From DASZWJ01 sp963813895 (GTDB lineage: Bacteria; Pseudomonadota; Gammaproteobacteria; JAURND01): DNA of 64,000 bases. The stretch covers positions 62,001-126,000 of the forward strand of contig CAWFAS010000002.1 of assembly GCA_963813895.1 (NCBI GenBank), given 5' to 3'. This document shows, in pieces, positions 54,569-63,919 of this stretch. The position numbers and the translations under genes are program-made. The stretch's first letter is position 1, and each line of letters starts with the position of its first letter. The notes beneath the pieces were generated by a model. That model was given only the letters and a program-made list of their open reading frames with translations. It did no database searches and was not told the origin of the DNA.

Positions 54569-56452
54569 TCAAATTTCTTGAGTTTCTGCTATAGATTTAG
54601 AATCTTCCATTTTCTCCTCAAACTTGGCAGCTATATATTCTGGTACTAAATAAAGCAATAAGTGCAATAACGTTGATTCATGATTCTCATCACAAGCTTG
54701 TTCAATTTCTTTTAAGGTTTCGAGCAATTTTTCCCAATCACGTTCGCGATAGGAAGCTTGTAAAATTTTCTCATGCAGTGTGCGAGAGAGCGCCTCAGAT
54801 TCATGAAATAATTCTTCATATAGTTTTTCCCCAGGTCGCAATCCGGTATATTGGATCTCAATATCCTCTCCCGGGGTCAAGCCGGCCAATAAAATCATCT
54901 GCTCAGCCAAATAGCGTATTTTAATAGGCTCACCCATATCCAACACAAAAATCTCACCGCCCTGGCCCATAGCCGTAGCTTGTAAAATCAACTGGCTGGC
55001 TTCAGGAATAGTCATAAAGAAACGAGTAATTTCTGGGTGGGTTACCGTGATTGGGCCGCCGGATTCAATCTGTTTACGAAATAATGGCACCACACTACCC
55101 GCCGATCCGAGTACATTACCAAAGCGCACTGTTATAAATTGCGTATTCGAATGAGCGTTATAATTTTGGATAAATATCTCGGCGGCCCTTTTGGTCGCAC
55201 CCATTACATTGGTAGGATTAACTGCTTTGTCAGTTGAAATGAGTACAAACTTTTTGACCTTGGCACAGACGGCTTCTTCAGCCAGTACCTGGGTGCCCAG
55301 GATATTATTATATACTGCTACGCGCAATTGGTTTTCTAGCAGAGGTACATGTTTGTAAGCCGCCGCATGGAATATGGCATCTATATGATTCTGGCGCAAA
55401 ACCTGATTTACTGCAACGCGGTCAGTGACATCAACCAGATAACCTGAAAAATTAACTTCAGGAAATTTATGGCTAATTTCCATCTTAAGGGAGTAAAGAT
55501 TAAATTCATTTTGTTCGATTACCACTAATTTCTTTGGACCCAGGCGAGCCACCTGTCTACACAATTCAGAACCTATGGAGCCACCTCCACCTGATACCAG
55601 TATGGTTTGCTCTTCGATTCCGCGACGAATATCTTGCCAATTCAAAGAAACCGGATCCCTCCCTAATAGATCTTCTAATGATACTTCTCGCAATGCTTCG
55701 ATTTTGACACTACCGCTAGTAAGATCATCTAATCCCGGTAATGTTCTAAAAGGGACAGCTGCCAATTCACAATACTCTACAATACGTCGCATATCCGCCG
55801 AACGCACGGAGGGCATGGCGATAATAATCAAGTCAATTCCGTATCGTCTCACTATAACAGGGATTGTTCGGGTTGCACCTACTACGCGTATACCCTGAAT
55901 TTCCTGACCTTCTTTGCTGGCTCTGTCATCGACAAAGGCTACCGCTTGGTACTCCTTATTGACGTCCCGCTTCAGATCTCTGGCAATCCCTTCACCGGCC
56001 TGACCTGCACCCACAATCAATACTCGCTTGCCTCTTTTCTCACCCTTATCTTTAGACCAACGATACAAAAAGCGTGAGCCGCCTAAAAACATGATCAGCA
56101 ATAATCCGTATAGGGGGAAAATAGAACGCGGTAATTCCGAAAGTCTTTTATCGAGGAACAGCACCATGATGGTCACGACAATCGCGACCAGCACAGATTT
56201 TACAATACGAGTTAAGTCTGGTAATGAGGCGAAACGCCATACTCCGCGGTACAAACCAAAAATCCAGTAAAACCCTACTTGAATTACCATCAGCATCGGC
56301 AAAATGGTACTGGCCTGGATGAACTTATCTGTGGGTATATTACCTAGGTTAAAACGCAGCCAATAAGCTATATACCAAGCTATTACAATCATCACCACAT
56401 CGTGGCAAAAAACTATAACTCTTCTTTTTAAGCGGGCAAATGTCATTTTCAC
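54569..56452 (-). CDS. Membrane nucleotide-sugar 4,6-dehydratase (PglF/WbpM-like)
   Basis: A 627-residue protein with four N-terminal membrane helices, a CoA-binding-like domain (VLIVGAGQAGEGIARDL) and a C-terminal SDR domain. The SDR part has GGGGSIGSELCRQV, then a long stretch to HAAAYKHVPLLE and STDKAVNPTNVMGATKR, which is the altered catalytic triad region of this family (Met in place of Tyr). These enzymes convert UDP-GlcNAc to UDP-4-keto-6-deoxy sugar. The PglE/D/C-like genes at 38297-40813 could complete bacillosamine formation and use. Confidence 0.93.
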   Translation of the reverse strand: MKMTFARLKRRVIVFCHDVVMIVIAWYIAYWLRFNLGNIPTDKFIQASTILPMLMVIQVGFYWIFGLYRGVWRFASLPDLTRIVKSVLVAIVVTIMVLFLDKRLSELPRSIFPLYGLLLIMFLGGSRFLYRWSKDKGEKRGKRVLIVGAGQAGEGIARDLKRDVNKEYQAVAFVDDRASKEGQEIQGIRVVGATRTIPVIVRRYGIDLIIIAMPSVRSADMRRIVEYCELAAVPFRTLPGLDDLTSGSVKIEALREVSLEDLLGRDPVSLNWQDIRRGIEEQTILVSGGGGSIGSELCRQVARLGPKKLVVIEQNEFNLYSLKMEISHKFPEVNFSGYLVDVTDRVAVNQVLRQNHIDAIFHAAAYKHVPLLENQLRVAVYNNILGTQVLAEEAVCAKVKKFVLISTDKAVNPTNVMGATKRAAEIFIQNYNAHSNTQFITVRFGNVLGSAGSVVPLFRKQIESGGPITVTHPEITRFFMTIPEASQLILQATAMGQGGEIFVLDMGEPIKIRYLAEQMILLAGLTPGEDIEIQYTGLRPGEKLYEELFHESEALSRTLHEKILQASYRERDWEKLLETLKEIEQACDENHESTLLHLLLYLVPEYIAAKFEEKMEDSKSIAETQEI

Positions 56453-56514
56453 TGCAGTCTGATTCCTGATCTATATATCACGTAGTCTACCTGTTGCATT
56501 CAACTTTGGCGCTA

Positions 56515-56805
56515 AGGCTCTGTAAAACAATAACTTATCTTTTTAGCATCCCATCGAAGACTCATCTTCGCAGGCTGAAGGGTGTAGAAAAACACTTACA
56601 TAGAACAACCGACGTAGTCGTCCCGGCATGGAAGCCGGGATCCAGATCACAGGAAGTGAAAGTTTCGCTTTCCTGCGCCCTGGATCCCGGCTTCCTGCCG
56701 GGACGACGTTCCGTCGACTATGCGCGCATTTTTCTACACCCTCCAGCCTGCAAATCTGAGCCTCAGCTGGGCGCTAAAAAGATAAGTTATTGTTTTACAG
56801 AGCCT
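56515..56805. mobile_element. Three-tier nested inverted-repeat element (MITE-like)
   Basis: A 291-bp palindromic element. The outer arms (56515-56547, 56773-56805) are perfect 33-bp complements (AGGCTCTGTAAAACAATAAC...), middle arms (56570-56592, 56729-56751) pair with one mismatch, and inner arms (56617-56645, 56680-56707) with one 1-base insertion. The inner part repeats the palindrome at 7115-7203 in reverse orientation, including most of the spacer. No coding capacity. It occupies the gap between the PglF-like and WbpP-like genes. Confidence 0.88.
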
Positions 56806-56854
56806 AAACTGTTTTATTCTAACCCATAATTTCATCACTATTCATCCATTAATT

Positions 56855-57871
56855 TTATATATGTTTTTGATACCAAGGCATCGCTATACTTAGTCCATCA
56901 CCGATGGTATGGGTTGGCTCATATCCCAATTGTTTTTTAGCTAACGTTATATCTGCTAGGGAATCTCGAATATCCCCAGGGCGAAAAGACTCATAAATAG
57001 GCTGAATATTTGCAGCATCCAATAAATCAGCGATCTTAGCAAATAATTCATTTAATGAAGTCTGCTGCCCAACCGCTACATTATAAACCTGCCCAAAGGT
57101 TTCAGGATTGTCTGACATTGCAGCCAACAAATTTGCCTGAACGGCATTATCTACGAAACAGAAATCCCGTGTGGTTTTGCCGTCTCCATAAATTCGCACG
57201 GGTTCCTTCGCTAATAAATTTTTTACCCAGCGTGGAATAACCGCAGCATAGGGGCCATCAGGGCTTTGCCTTGCGCCAAACACATTAAAATACCGTAAAC
57301 CTATGGTGGGAAAATCATAACAACGGGTAAATGCTTTGGCATATAACTCATTGGTCATCTTACTGACTGCATACGGTGAAAGCAGCTGCCCAAGGTGATG
57401 CTCGGCTTTGGGTAGAATGGGTGAGTCACCATAAACCGAACTGGATGAAGCATAAACAAAACGCCGCACTTGGTTTTTTTGCGCCGCCACTAGCATATTT
57501 AGGAATCCATCTACATTCGTAGCATGGGTGGTCAAAGGTTCCTTAATGGAACGTGGCACACTGCCGAGGGCAGCCTGATGCAGAATAAAGTCAACTCCTG
57601 GTGTGGCGCTCTCGCATGCTGCTAGATCGCGAATATCGCCTTCAATAAAATGGAATCGCTGTGCATCTTCTGCTGGTAAACTATCTAACACCTGCTGCAG
57701 ATTATGCCGATATCCTGTAGCAAAATTATCCAAACCAATCACCTGCTGCTTCAGCCTCAGCAACTTTTCAATCAGATGACTACCAATAAAACCGGCGGCA
57801 CCTGTAACTAGCCAAGTATATTTTTCTTGTTTGATACGTTCGCACAGCGCTTGATAAGCTATAATCGCCAT
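56855..57871 (-). CDS. UDP-GlcNAc/UDP-glucuronate 4-epimerase (WbpP/TviC-like)
   Basis: A 338-residue SDR epimerase. NAD binding is GAAGFIGSHLIEKLL; the catalytic triad is SSSSVYGDSP with YAVSKMTNELYAK. The long N-terminus before the Rossmann motif and QAALGSVPRSIKEP closely resemble TviC and WbpP, which interconvert GlcNAc and GalNAc forms of UDP-sugars. It overlaps the WbpO/TviB-like dehydrogenase by 13 bp. The pair would produce UDP-GalNAcA, the Vi-antigen precursor. Confidence 0.92.
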   Translation of the reverse strand: MAIIAYQALCERIKQEKYTWLVTGAAGFIGSHLIEKLLRLKQQVIGLDNFATGYRHNLQQVLDSLPAEDAQRFHFIEGDIRDLAACESATPGVDFILHQAALGSVPRSIKEPLTTHATNVDGFLNMLVAAQKNQVRRFVYASSSSVYGDSPILPKAEHHLGQLLSPYAVSKMTNELYAKAFTRCYDFPTIGLRYFNVFGARQSPDGPYAAVIPRWVKNLLAKEPVRIYGDGKTTRDFCFVDNAVQANLLAAMSDNPETFGQVYNVAVGQQTSLNELFAKIADLLDAANIQPIYESFRPGDIRDSLADITLAKKQLGYEPTHTIGDGLSIAMPWYQKHI

Positions 57872-59148
57872 AAATGAATCCCCATAGCGTGCAATTGATT
57901 TTTATCCAACACACTTTTTATATCTATCACCAACTTAAACGAGTTCTGAAGACATTGTGTCAATTCAGTCAGTGATTTATCCTGATAAAACTGATGCGGC
58001 ACCGCCAAAATCACTGCATCGATGCCAGTTAAACTGGTAAAATCTGTAGCTGATAATGCGTATTCGCGATAGATATCAGATTCTTCTGCCACTGGATCAT
58101 GTAGTTGCACATGAATCCCAAAGTCCTGTAATTCACGCACCACATCGGCCACTTTACTATTACGCATATCGGCACAATTTTCTTTAAATGTCAGGCCTAA
58201 AACTGCCACCCTTGATTGCTTGATTGCAACTCCGCCATGAATAAGTTGTTTCACGGTCTGAGCTGCGATGTATTTGCCCATATCATCATTTATGCGACGT
58301 CCTGCCAAAATCACTTCTGGATGCATGCCACACATTAAGGCTTTATGGGTAAGGTAATAGGGATCTACTCCAATGCAATGCCCCCCTACCAAGCCTGGTT
58401 TAAATGGTAAAAAATTCCATTTGGTGCCAGCCGCTTTTAATACTTCATGGGTATCAATATTTAAAGTATTAAAAATCATTGCCAGTTCATTGATTAGGGC
58501 GATATTTAGATCACGTTGGGTATTTTCTATCACCTTTGCTGCCTCAGCCACGCGGATGCTGGAAGCGCGGTGTACACCAGCATCTACCACTTCGGCATAT
58601 AAATCAGCAACGATTTCTAATACTTCGGGTGTTTGTCCGGAAACGATTTTACAAATTTTAGTGAATGAATGCTCTTTATCACCGGGATTAATGCGTTCTG
58701 GTGAATATCCTAAAAAAAAATCCACGCCGGCTTTTAATTGCGAGGCCTGTTCCACAACGGGAGCACATACCTCTTCGGTCGCACCTGGATATACCGTAGA
58801 TTCATAAATGATAATAGCACCGGGTTTGATATAAAAACCAATTAAGCGCGAGGCCTCGATTAACGGTGTAAAATCCGGTTGCTTTGCCTGGTTGACTGGT
58901 GTGGGTACCGCTATGATAAATGTATCTGCATCACTTAAATCCTCGGGATCAGCAGTGAACTTTAATTGGGGTTGTTGTAAATCCTGAGGGGTCACCTCAC
59001 CTGTTTTATCAATACCGTCTTTAAGTTCGTTAACACGTTGCAGTTTAATATCAAACGCAATTACATTTCTTTTCTTTGCAAACGCTACTGCTACTGGCAA
59101 ACCTACATAGCCCAAACCAATGACAGCGAGATGGCGCGATGTGTGCAT
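57859..59148 (-). CDS. UDP-N-acetylhexosamine 6-dehydrogenase (WbpO/TviB-like)
   Basis: A 429-residue nucleotide-sugar dehydrogenase. GLGYVGLPVAVAFAKKRNV, VPTPVNQAKQPD, YESTVYPGATEEVC, GYSPERINPGDKEH and the catalytic Cys in GLVGGHCIGVDPYYLTH follow the TviB/WbpO pattern; ENTQRDLNIALINELA is also shared. It oxidises UDP-GlcNAc or UDP-GalNAc at C6. Compared with ugd in this window it is a separate branch, so the cell can probably make both uronic and N-acetylhexosaminuronic donors. Confidence 0.94.
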   Translation of the reverse strand: MHTSRHLAVIGLGYVGLPVAVAFAKKRNVIAFDIKLQRVNELKDGIDKTGEVTPQDLQQPQLKFTADPEDLSDADTFIIAVPTPVNQAKQPDFTPLIEASRLIGFYIKPGAIIIYESTVYPGATEEVCAPVVEQASQLKAGVDFFLGYSPERINPGDKEHSFTKICKIVSGQTPEVLEIVADLYAEVVDAGVHRASSIRVAEAAKVIENTQRDLNIALINELAMIFNTLNIDTHEVLKAAGTKWNFLPFKPGLVGGHCIGVDPYYLTHKALMCGMHPEVILAGRRINDDMGKYIAAQTVKQLIHGGVAIKQSRVAVLGLTFKENCADMRNSKVADVVRELQDFGIHVQLHDPVAEESDIYREYALSATDFTSLTGIDAVILAVPHQFYQDKSLTELTQCLQNSFKLVIDIKSVLDKNQLHAMGIHLWRL

Positions 59149-59156
59149 ATGAGTAC

Positions 59157-60218
59157 CTATCCAATTAGTCTATGAATTTTTTTAATCAGCAAAGGCGCTG
59201 TCACCTGCAAACAATATTTCTGCTCTACTAATGATCGCCCTTGTTTTCCCATGTCGCGCCTTAAACTGGCATCGCTTAATAAACGGCCCAATGCTTCTTG
59301 CCATTGCTCATTGCTGTTAGCGAGATAACCATTAACGCCAGAGCTCACTATTTGCTTGTTGATCCCAATAGGAGATGCAACCACTGGTTTGCTACATGCC
59401 ATATATTGAATTAATTTATAACCACATTTACCTTGTTCGAAAGGGCCATCGTGTAAAGGCATAATACCAATAGACATGCGCTGTATACACTGAACCTCAG
59501 TGTCTTCATGCCAATCTATCCATTCCACTGGCAAACCAGAGAAACCCTCACCCTTAGCACCTACTATTAGTAACTTTGCATTATATTGCTGTAGAACGGG
59601 TCCAATGATATTTGCTAATAGTTTGAGATGGTTAAAAGTGCTAGCGCTTCCGATCCAGCCAATAGACAAGTCAGACTCATCTTCTGCCAAAACCGAAGGA
59701 TAACGATCAATGTCAATAACCGTTGGAATAATAGCGACGTCTCTTGCACCAGCCAGCTCAGCGCGTTTTGCCAAGTATTCATTTCCGGCAATCACCAAGG
59801 ATGCATTTTGCATGACCTGATCAATTTTTTTACCCAGCAATCCGCGTATAAATGTCTTGGGATGTAAATCATAGTAATGGAAGACCGCATCATCATAATC
59901 CACCACATAAGGTATTTTCAGAAGGCGCAATAATTTTTCAGCTGTAGCGGGCAGCCAGGGAAATAATTCTTTTTCAATCCATAATAAATTATATTTTTTA
60001 TATTGCAGCAGTCGTTTTAGACGTTTTAGATAGGCCTTAATGATTTGCAATTTGTTAATTGGCCGTTTCTCATACAAAGCAAATATGTAATTTTTATCCA
60101 ACAAAGGAACCAAGTCGACATCAATACCAGATGCCTGCCAAAATGGTATATATTGAATAGTGCGTAACCTTGAACTGCCTCCCTGCCGGTCATAGCGGGT
60201 TAAAGCTAAAATTTTCAT
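59157..60218 (-). CDS. GT4 glycosyltransferase
   Basis: A 353-residue GT-B transferase. It opens MKILALTRYDRQGGSSRLR, with VVDYDDAVFHYY and SIGWIGSAST further on; the donor site is near GIMPLHDGPFEQGKCGYKLIQYMACSKPVVAS. I choose ATG 60216-60218. Reading from 60413 would add 65 residues encoded entirely by a palindromic repeat and is rejected. It is directly downstream of a large palindrome and upstream of the WbpO-like gene by 8 bp. Its acceptor and donor are unknown. Confidence 0.88.
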   Translation of the reverse strand: MKILALTRYDRQGGSSRLRTIQYIPFWQASGIDVDLVPLLDKNYIFALYEKRPINKLQIIKAYLKRLKRLLQYKKYNLLWIEKELFPWLPATAEKLLRLLKIPYVVDYDDAVFHYYDLHPKTFIRGLLGKKIDQVMQNASLVIAGNEYLAKRAELAGARDVAIIPTVIDIDRYPSVLAEDESDLSIGWIGSASTFNHLKLLANIIGPVLQQYNAKLLIVGAKGEGFSGLPVEWIDWHEDTEVQCIQRMSIGIMPLHDGPFEQGKCGYKLIQYMACSKPVVASPIGINKQIVSSGVNGYLANSNEQWQEALGRLLSDASLRRDMGKQGRSLVEQKYCLQVTAPLLIKKIHRLIG

Positions 60219-60280
60219 TGATTTGGGCCACAGCAGATTAAGATTAATTGGAGCCAAGGTGTCGTCACAGTTAGCCCCGC

Positions 60281-60393
60281 TACGTCGTCCCGCGGCTTGT
60301 CCGCGGGATCCAGGGAATTGGCAAATGATCCTTGCCCTCTCAGCAGATTTTAGGCTCTTTCTGGATCCCGCGAACAAGTCGCGGGACGACGTA
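60281..60393. repeat. Palindromic repeat with 33-bp arms
   Basis: Arms 60281-60313 and 60361-60393 are complementary with 2 mismatches (TACGTCGTCCCGCGGCTTGT...), and weaker pairing continues outwards to about 60259 and 60413. The spacer is 47 bp. It belongs to the GTCGTCCCG family seen at 7115, 51893 and 56617. It is the leader region of the GT4 gene and creates a false N-terminal extension. Confidence 0.85.
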
Positions 60394-60464
60394 ACGAGGG
60401 TGTGACCACACACCCTGTTGAGGAGCAGCCTTATCTACGCTATAAGGGCGTGTGCAATAATAAC

Positions 60465-61514
60465 TTATATCGCTGCCTTAGCTTTATCCTCTATATTGCT
60501 AGCAAATTTTTTCGCATACCAGTTTACTGTTTTAACTAAACCATCATGTAAAGTGGTCTGAGGGAACCACTGCAACTCGGTAGAAATTTTACTTATATCC
60601 ATTGCATAACGCCAATCATGCCCTGGCCTGTCTGTCACGAATGAAATAAGAGACTCACAACTTTCATTTCTGGGAAGTAATTGATCGACGATTTTAGTGA
60701 TTTTTTTAGCTAATTCTAAATTCTCTATTTCACATTCCCCGCCTATATTATATTTTGCGCCCAATTTTCCAGAATTGATAACTTTATCTATTGCTGCACA
60801 ATGGTCTTCTACATATAACCAGTCACGCTTATTTTTGCCATTGCCATAAACTGGGATGGGTTTCCTGGTAATACAGGAGTGAATTACCGTAGGAATAAAC
60901 TTCTCAGGATGCTGATAGGTTCCATAATTGTTGGAACAGTTGGAGATTGTAACCGGCAGGTTATAGGTCTCATAATAAGCGCGGACTAAATGGTCAGAGC
61001 CCGCTTTGCTGGCAGAATAAGGTGAGTTGGGTGCATAAGGCGTTAATTCAGTAAATGGCGGATCAGCCTCAGATAAAGTACCATAAACTTCGTCTGTAGA
61101 AATATGGTGAAAGCGGCAAGTATTAGCGTTTAACTTTCGCTCGTGTAACCAATATTGCCGCGCTGCTTCCAGCAATACAAAAGTTCCATTGATATTTGTC
61201 TCTATAAATGCAGCAGGGCCGGTGATGGAGCGATCTACATGACTTTCAGCAGCAAAATGTACAATGGTATCGATTTCGTATTCACGCAATATCTGATTAA
61301 TCTGCGAATTATCGCAGATATTGCCTTGTATAAATCGATGCCGGGCGGGATCAGGTAAATCTTTTAGATTATCTAAAGTGCCGGCATAATTTAATAAATC
61401 AAGGTTGAATATTTTTAAATGTGGATACGTCTTTAGCGCATAACGGACAAAATGGCTGCCAATAAAGCCAGCGCCACCTGTCACCAACATATTATGTGGC
61501 GTGTAATTACTCAT
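60465..61514 (-). CDS. rfbB: dTDP-glucose 4,6-dehydratase
   Basis: RfbB converts dTDP-glucose to dTDP-4-keto-6-deoxyglucose, the second step of dTDP-L-rhamnose synthesis. The 349 residues contain GGAGFIGSHFVRYAL, HFAAESHVDRSITGP, the catalytic STDEVYG, and YSASKAGSDHLVRAYYETY. NCSNNYG and IHSCITRKPIPVYGNGKNKRDWLYVEDH confirm the family. The start overlaps the rfbD stop by four bases (ATGA), so the operon order is rfbA-rfbC-rfbD-rfbB. It is the last gene of that operon; the GT4 gene follows after about 250 bp. Confidence 0.97.
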   Translation of the reverse strand: MSNYTPHNMLVTGGAGFIGSHFVRYALKTYPHLKIFNLDLLNYAGTLDNLKDLPDPARHRFIQGNICDNSQINQILREYEIDTIVHFAAESHVDRSITGPAAFIETNINGTFVLLEAARQYWLHERKLNANTCRFHHISTDEVYGTLSEADPPFTELTPYAPNSPYSASKAGSDHLVRAYYETYNLPVTISNCSNNYGTYQHPEKFIPTVIHSCITRKPIPVYGNGKNKRDWLYVEDHCAAIDKVINSGKLGAKYNIGGECEIENLELAKKITKIVDQLLPRNESCESLISFVTDRPGHDWRYAMDISKISTELQWFPQTTLHDGLVKTVNWYAKKFASNIEDKAKAAI

Positions 61515-62389
61515 GAATATAATTCCTGTATTACAGAGGTTAATGTGTCAGTCCATAGCCCAGGTGTTATACCTAACTCACAACTAATTTTCTCACAAGA
61601 CAAAGTAGAATTTGGGGGACGTTTAGCCGGTGTGGGGTAGCTCTCAGTTTTAATGGGAGTAATTTCGCGTACCTTTAGATTTTCGTAACTTGCCGCTTCG
61701 GTCAAAATAGCTTGAGCGAATTGATACCAGCTAACTGCAGGGCCGTTACAAAAATGATAAGTTCCCCAGTTTATTTGTTCGGCGGCAATTTTAGTTACTA
61801 TTTTATAAATCGCATCCACAATATTTTTCGCTGCCGTAGGGCAGCCCAGTTGATCATCTACGATGGTCAAATTTTCTTTTTCACGGCCCAGACGCAACAT
61901 GGTTTTAACAAAATTATGCCCTTGCGCGCCGAAGACCCAACTCACCCGCAGTATAATATGGGTATTTAGACATTCACGAATGGCCACCTCTCCCAACCAT
62001 TTGGTTTTGCCATAAACGCTTTGCGGATCAGCTGCATCTTCCTCAACATAAGGCAGTGTTTTTTCACCGTCAAATATATAATCCGTAGAAATATGGATCA
62101 ATGGAATCTGTAATTTTTTACAGACCGCCGCTAAGTTAGCAGGGCCTTGGGCGTTTATAGCATGGGCTATTTCCGGCTCTTGCTCTGCATGATCTACTTT
62201 AGTATAAGCAGCACTGTTAATTACAATATCTGGTTGGTAATGGTGTAATACCGCATCTACTGCGTCGAGCTGAGTTATGTCCAATGCACCGCGGTTTAAA
62301 GTTATTAATTGGTGTGTTTTAGATAGTAATGGATGTTTTTTGAATTCACTGCCTATTTGTCCAGCAGCGCCTGTTACCAGTAATTTCAC
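61511..62389 (-). CDS. rfbD: dTDP-4-dehydrorhamnose reductase
   Basis: RfbD makes dTDP-L-rhamnose from the 4-keto sugar with NAD(P)H. The 292 residues have GAAGQIGSEFKKHPL, NSAAYTKVDHAEQE, the ISTDYIFDGEKTLPYVEEDA segment, YGKTKWLGE and RVSWVFGAQGHNFV, all characteristic. It is coupled to rfbB by a four-base overlap and follows rfbC after about 100 bp. Confidence 0.97.
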   Translation of the reverse strand: MKLLVTGAAGQIGSEFKKHPLLSKTHQLITLNRGALDITQLDAVDAVLHHYQPDIVINSAAYTKVDHAEQEPEIAHAINAQGPANLAAVCKKLQIPLIHISTDYIFDGEKTLPYVEEDAADPQSVYGKTKWLGEVAIRECLNTHIILRVSWVFGAQGHNFVKTMLRLGREKENLTIVDDQLGCPTAAKNIVDAIYKIVTKIAAEQINWGTYHFCNGPAVSWYQFAQAILTEAASYENLKVREITPIKTESYPTPAKRPPNSTLSCEKISCELGITPGLWTDTLTSVIQELYS

Positions 62390-62493
62390 ATGAATCCTCG
62401 CTAAAAGGCTGCTTATTAAATTATTAAAGTCATTGTATCCTGAAGGAATAGATGAACAGCATTTTTTTTAATCATCCTAAGAGGGATCTCTAA

Positions 62494-63054
62494 TCAGCTA
62501 TAAATCGGCAAATGTTCAGGTGCGATTTCCCTCAATAACGGATATAACTGATCTTTACTTGATAAAACAGGCTCTGAGGTTTGCCATTGAATATTTATAT
62601 CTGGGTCGTTCCAGCGAATGCCAAACTCTGACTGTGGATAGTAGTAATCACTGCATTTATATAAAAAATCAGCTTCTTCCGACAGTACGGCAAATCCATG
62701 TGCAAATCCCTCAGGAATAAATAATTGCCGATGATTTTTATCGCTCAATTCAAATCCCAGCCATTGTCCAAAGGTAGGTGATTCTCTTCTGATATCCACC
62801 GCCACATCAAACACCGCGCCACGAATGACGGAAACTAATTTGGCCTGCGGATGTTCTAACTGATAATGTAGCCCTCGTAATACTCCCCGCCCAGAGCGTG
62901 AAATATTATCCTGAACAAAAGGCTTCGAGACACCCTCACCTACATATTTTTCTATATTATGGGTTTCTAAAAAGAAACCACGCGGGTCCTGAAAGACCTT
63001 CGGTTCAATAACTAACAATCCCGGAAGATTCGTTTTGGTAACTTTCACTGACAT
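62494..63054 (-). CDS. rfbC: dTDP-4-dehydrorhamnose 3,5-epimerase
   Basis: RfbC epimerises C3 and C5 of dTDP-4-keto-6-deoxyglucose. The 186-residue cupin protein has EPKVFQDPRGFFLETHN, RGVLRGLHYQLEHPQAKLV, GAVFDVAVDIRRESPTFG and PEGFAHGFAVLSE, with the catalytic His in GLHYQ. The ATG at 63052-63054 lies inside the end of rfbA, a 50-bp overlap, with AGAGAGAA before it. A few residues at the N-terminus could be lost if a later start is used. Confidence 0.95.
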   Translation of the reverse strand: MSVKVTKTNLPGLLVIEPKVFQDPRGFFLETHNIEKYVGEGVSKPFVQDNISRSGRGVLRGLHYQLEHPQAKLVSVIRGAVFDVAVDIRRESPTFGQWLGFELSDKNHRQLFIPEGFAHGFAVLSEEADFLYKCSDYYYPQSEFGIRWNDPDINIQWQTSEPVLSSKDQLYPLLREIAPEHLPIYS

Positions 63055-63919
63055 TTCTCTCTAACAAATTTAATAGATACTTGCCATATCCACTTTTATA
63101 TAATTCATGCGCAGTTATTTCTAATTGGACATCATTAATAAATCCCATGCGCCATGCCACTTCCTCTGGGCAGGCAATTTTTAATCCCTGCCGTGCTTCA
63201 ATCACTTCTACGAATTGTGACGCTTCTAATAAGGACTGATGTGTGCCGGTATCCAACCATGCCACACCACGACTTAAAATTTCTACCTGTAAACGACTTT
63301 GGTGCAAATAAACCAGGTTAAGATCCGTAATTTCCAATTCACCCCTGGCTGAAGGTTTAAGCGTTTTGGCAATTTCCACAACATCATTGTTATAGAGATA
63401 AAGACCGGTTTGGGCAAAATGCGAACGCGGGTGCTGAGGCTTTTCTTCAATTGCAATCGGTTTGCCGAATTGATCAAACACTATAACCCCATAGCGGTGG
63501 GGATCCTTTACGTAATAAGCAAAAGCAACAGCACCATTACAATTTTGCACTGTATTTTGAAGCAGACGGCTTAATCCATCGCCATAAAAAATATTATCAC
63601 CTAAAATTAAGCATACTTTATCTTGACCGATAAAATCTTTTCCGATCAAAAATGCCTCTGCAAGCCCTCCTGGGTTAGGTTGAACCGCATATGTTAAAGA
63701 AATACCCCATTGTGAGCCATCGTTGAGCAATTTTTGAAACTGAGCTGCATCTTCTGGAGTAGTAATAATCAATATATCTTTAATACCAGCGAGCATCAAA
63801 GTCGACAACGGGTAATAAACCATTGGTTTATCATAAATTGGCATCAGCTGTTTGCTTATTGCTTTAGTGATGGGATATAAACGAGTTCCCGACCCGCCTG
63901 CTAAAATTATTCCCTTCAT
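63005..63919 (-). CDS. rfbA: Glucose-1-phosphate thymidylyltransferase
   Basis: RfbA joins glucose-1-phosphate and dTTP to make dTDP-glucose, the first step of rhamnose synthesis. The 304 residues begin MKGIILAGGSGTRLYPITKA, the nucleotide-binding loop, then YDKPMVYYPLSTLMLAGI, LGDNIFYG and EEKPQHPRSHFAQTGLYLYN. An AGGTGA site precedes the ATG. The C-terminus is about a dozen residues longer than usual because the frame reads into rfbC. It is the first gene of the operon; the last 80 bp of the window would contain its promoter. Confidence 0.96.
   Translation of the reverse strand: MKGIILAGGSGTRLYPITKAISKQLMPIYDKPMVYYPLSTLMLAGIKDILIITTPEDAAQFQKLLNDGSQWGISLTYAVQPNPGGLAEAFLIGKDFIGQDKVCLILGDNIFYGDGLSRLLQNTVQNCNGAVAFAYYVKDPHRYGVIVFDQFGKPIAIEEKPQHPRSHFAQTGLYLYNNDVVEIAKTLKPSARGELEITDLNLVYLHQSRLQVEILSRGVAWLDTGTHQSLLEASQFVEVIEARQGLKIACPEEVAWRMGFINDVQLEITAHELYKSGYGKYLLNLLERNVSESYQNESSGIVSY

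Noticed and set aside
60219..60413. N-terminal extension of the GT4 protein
   Set aside because: It is encoded by a palindromic repeat; homologous GT4 enzymes begin at the MKILALTRYD segment.
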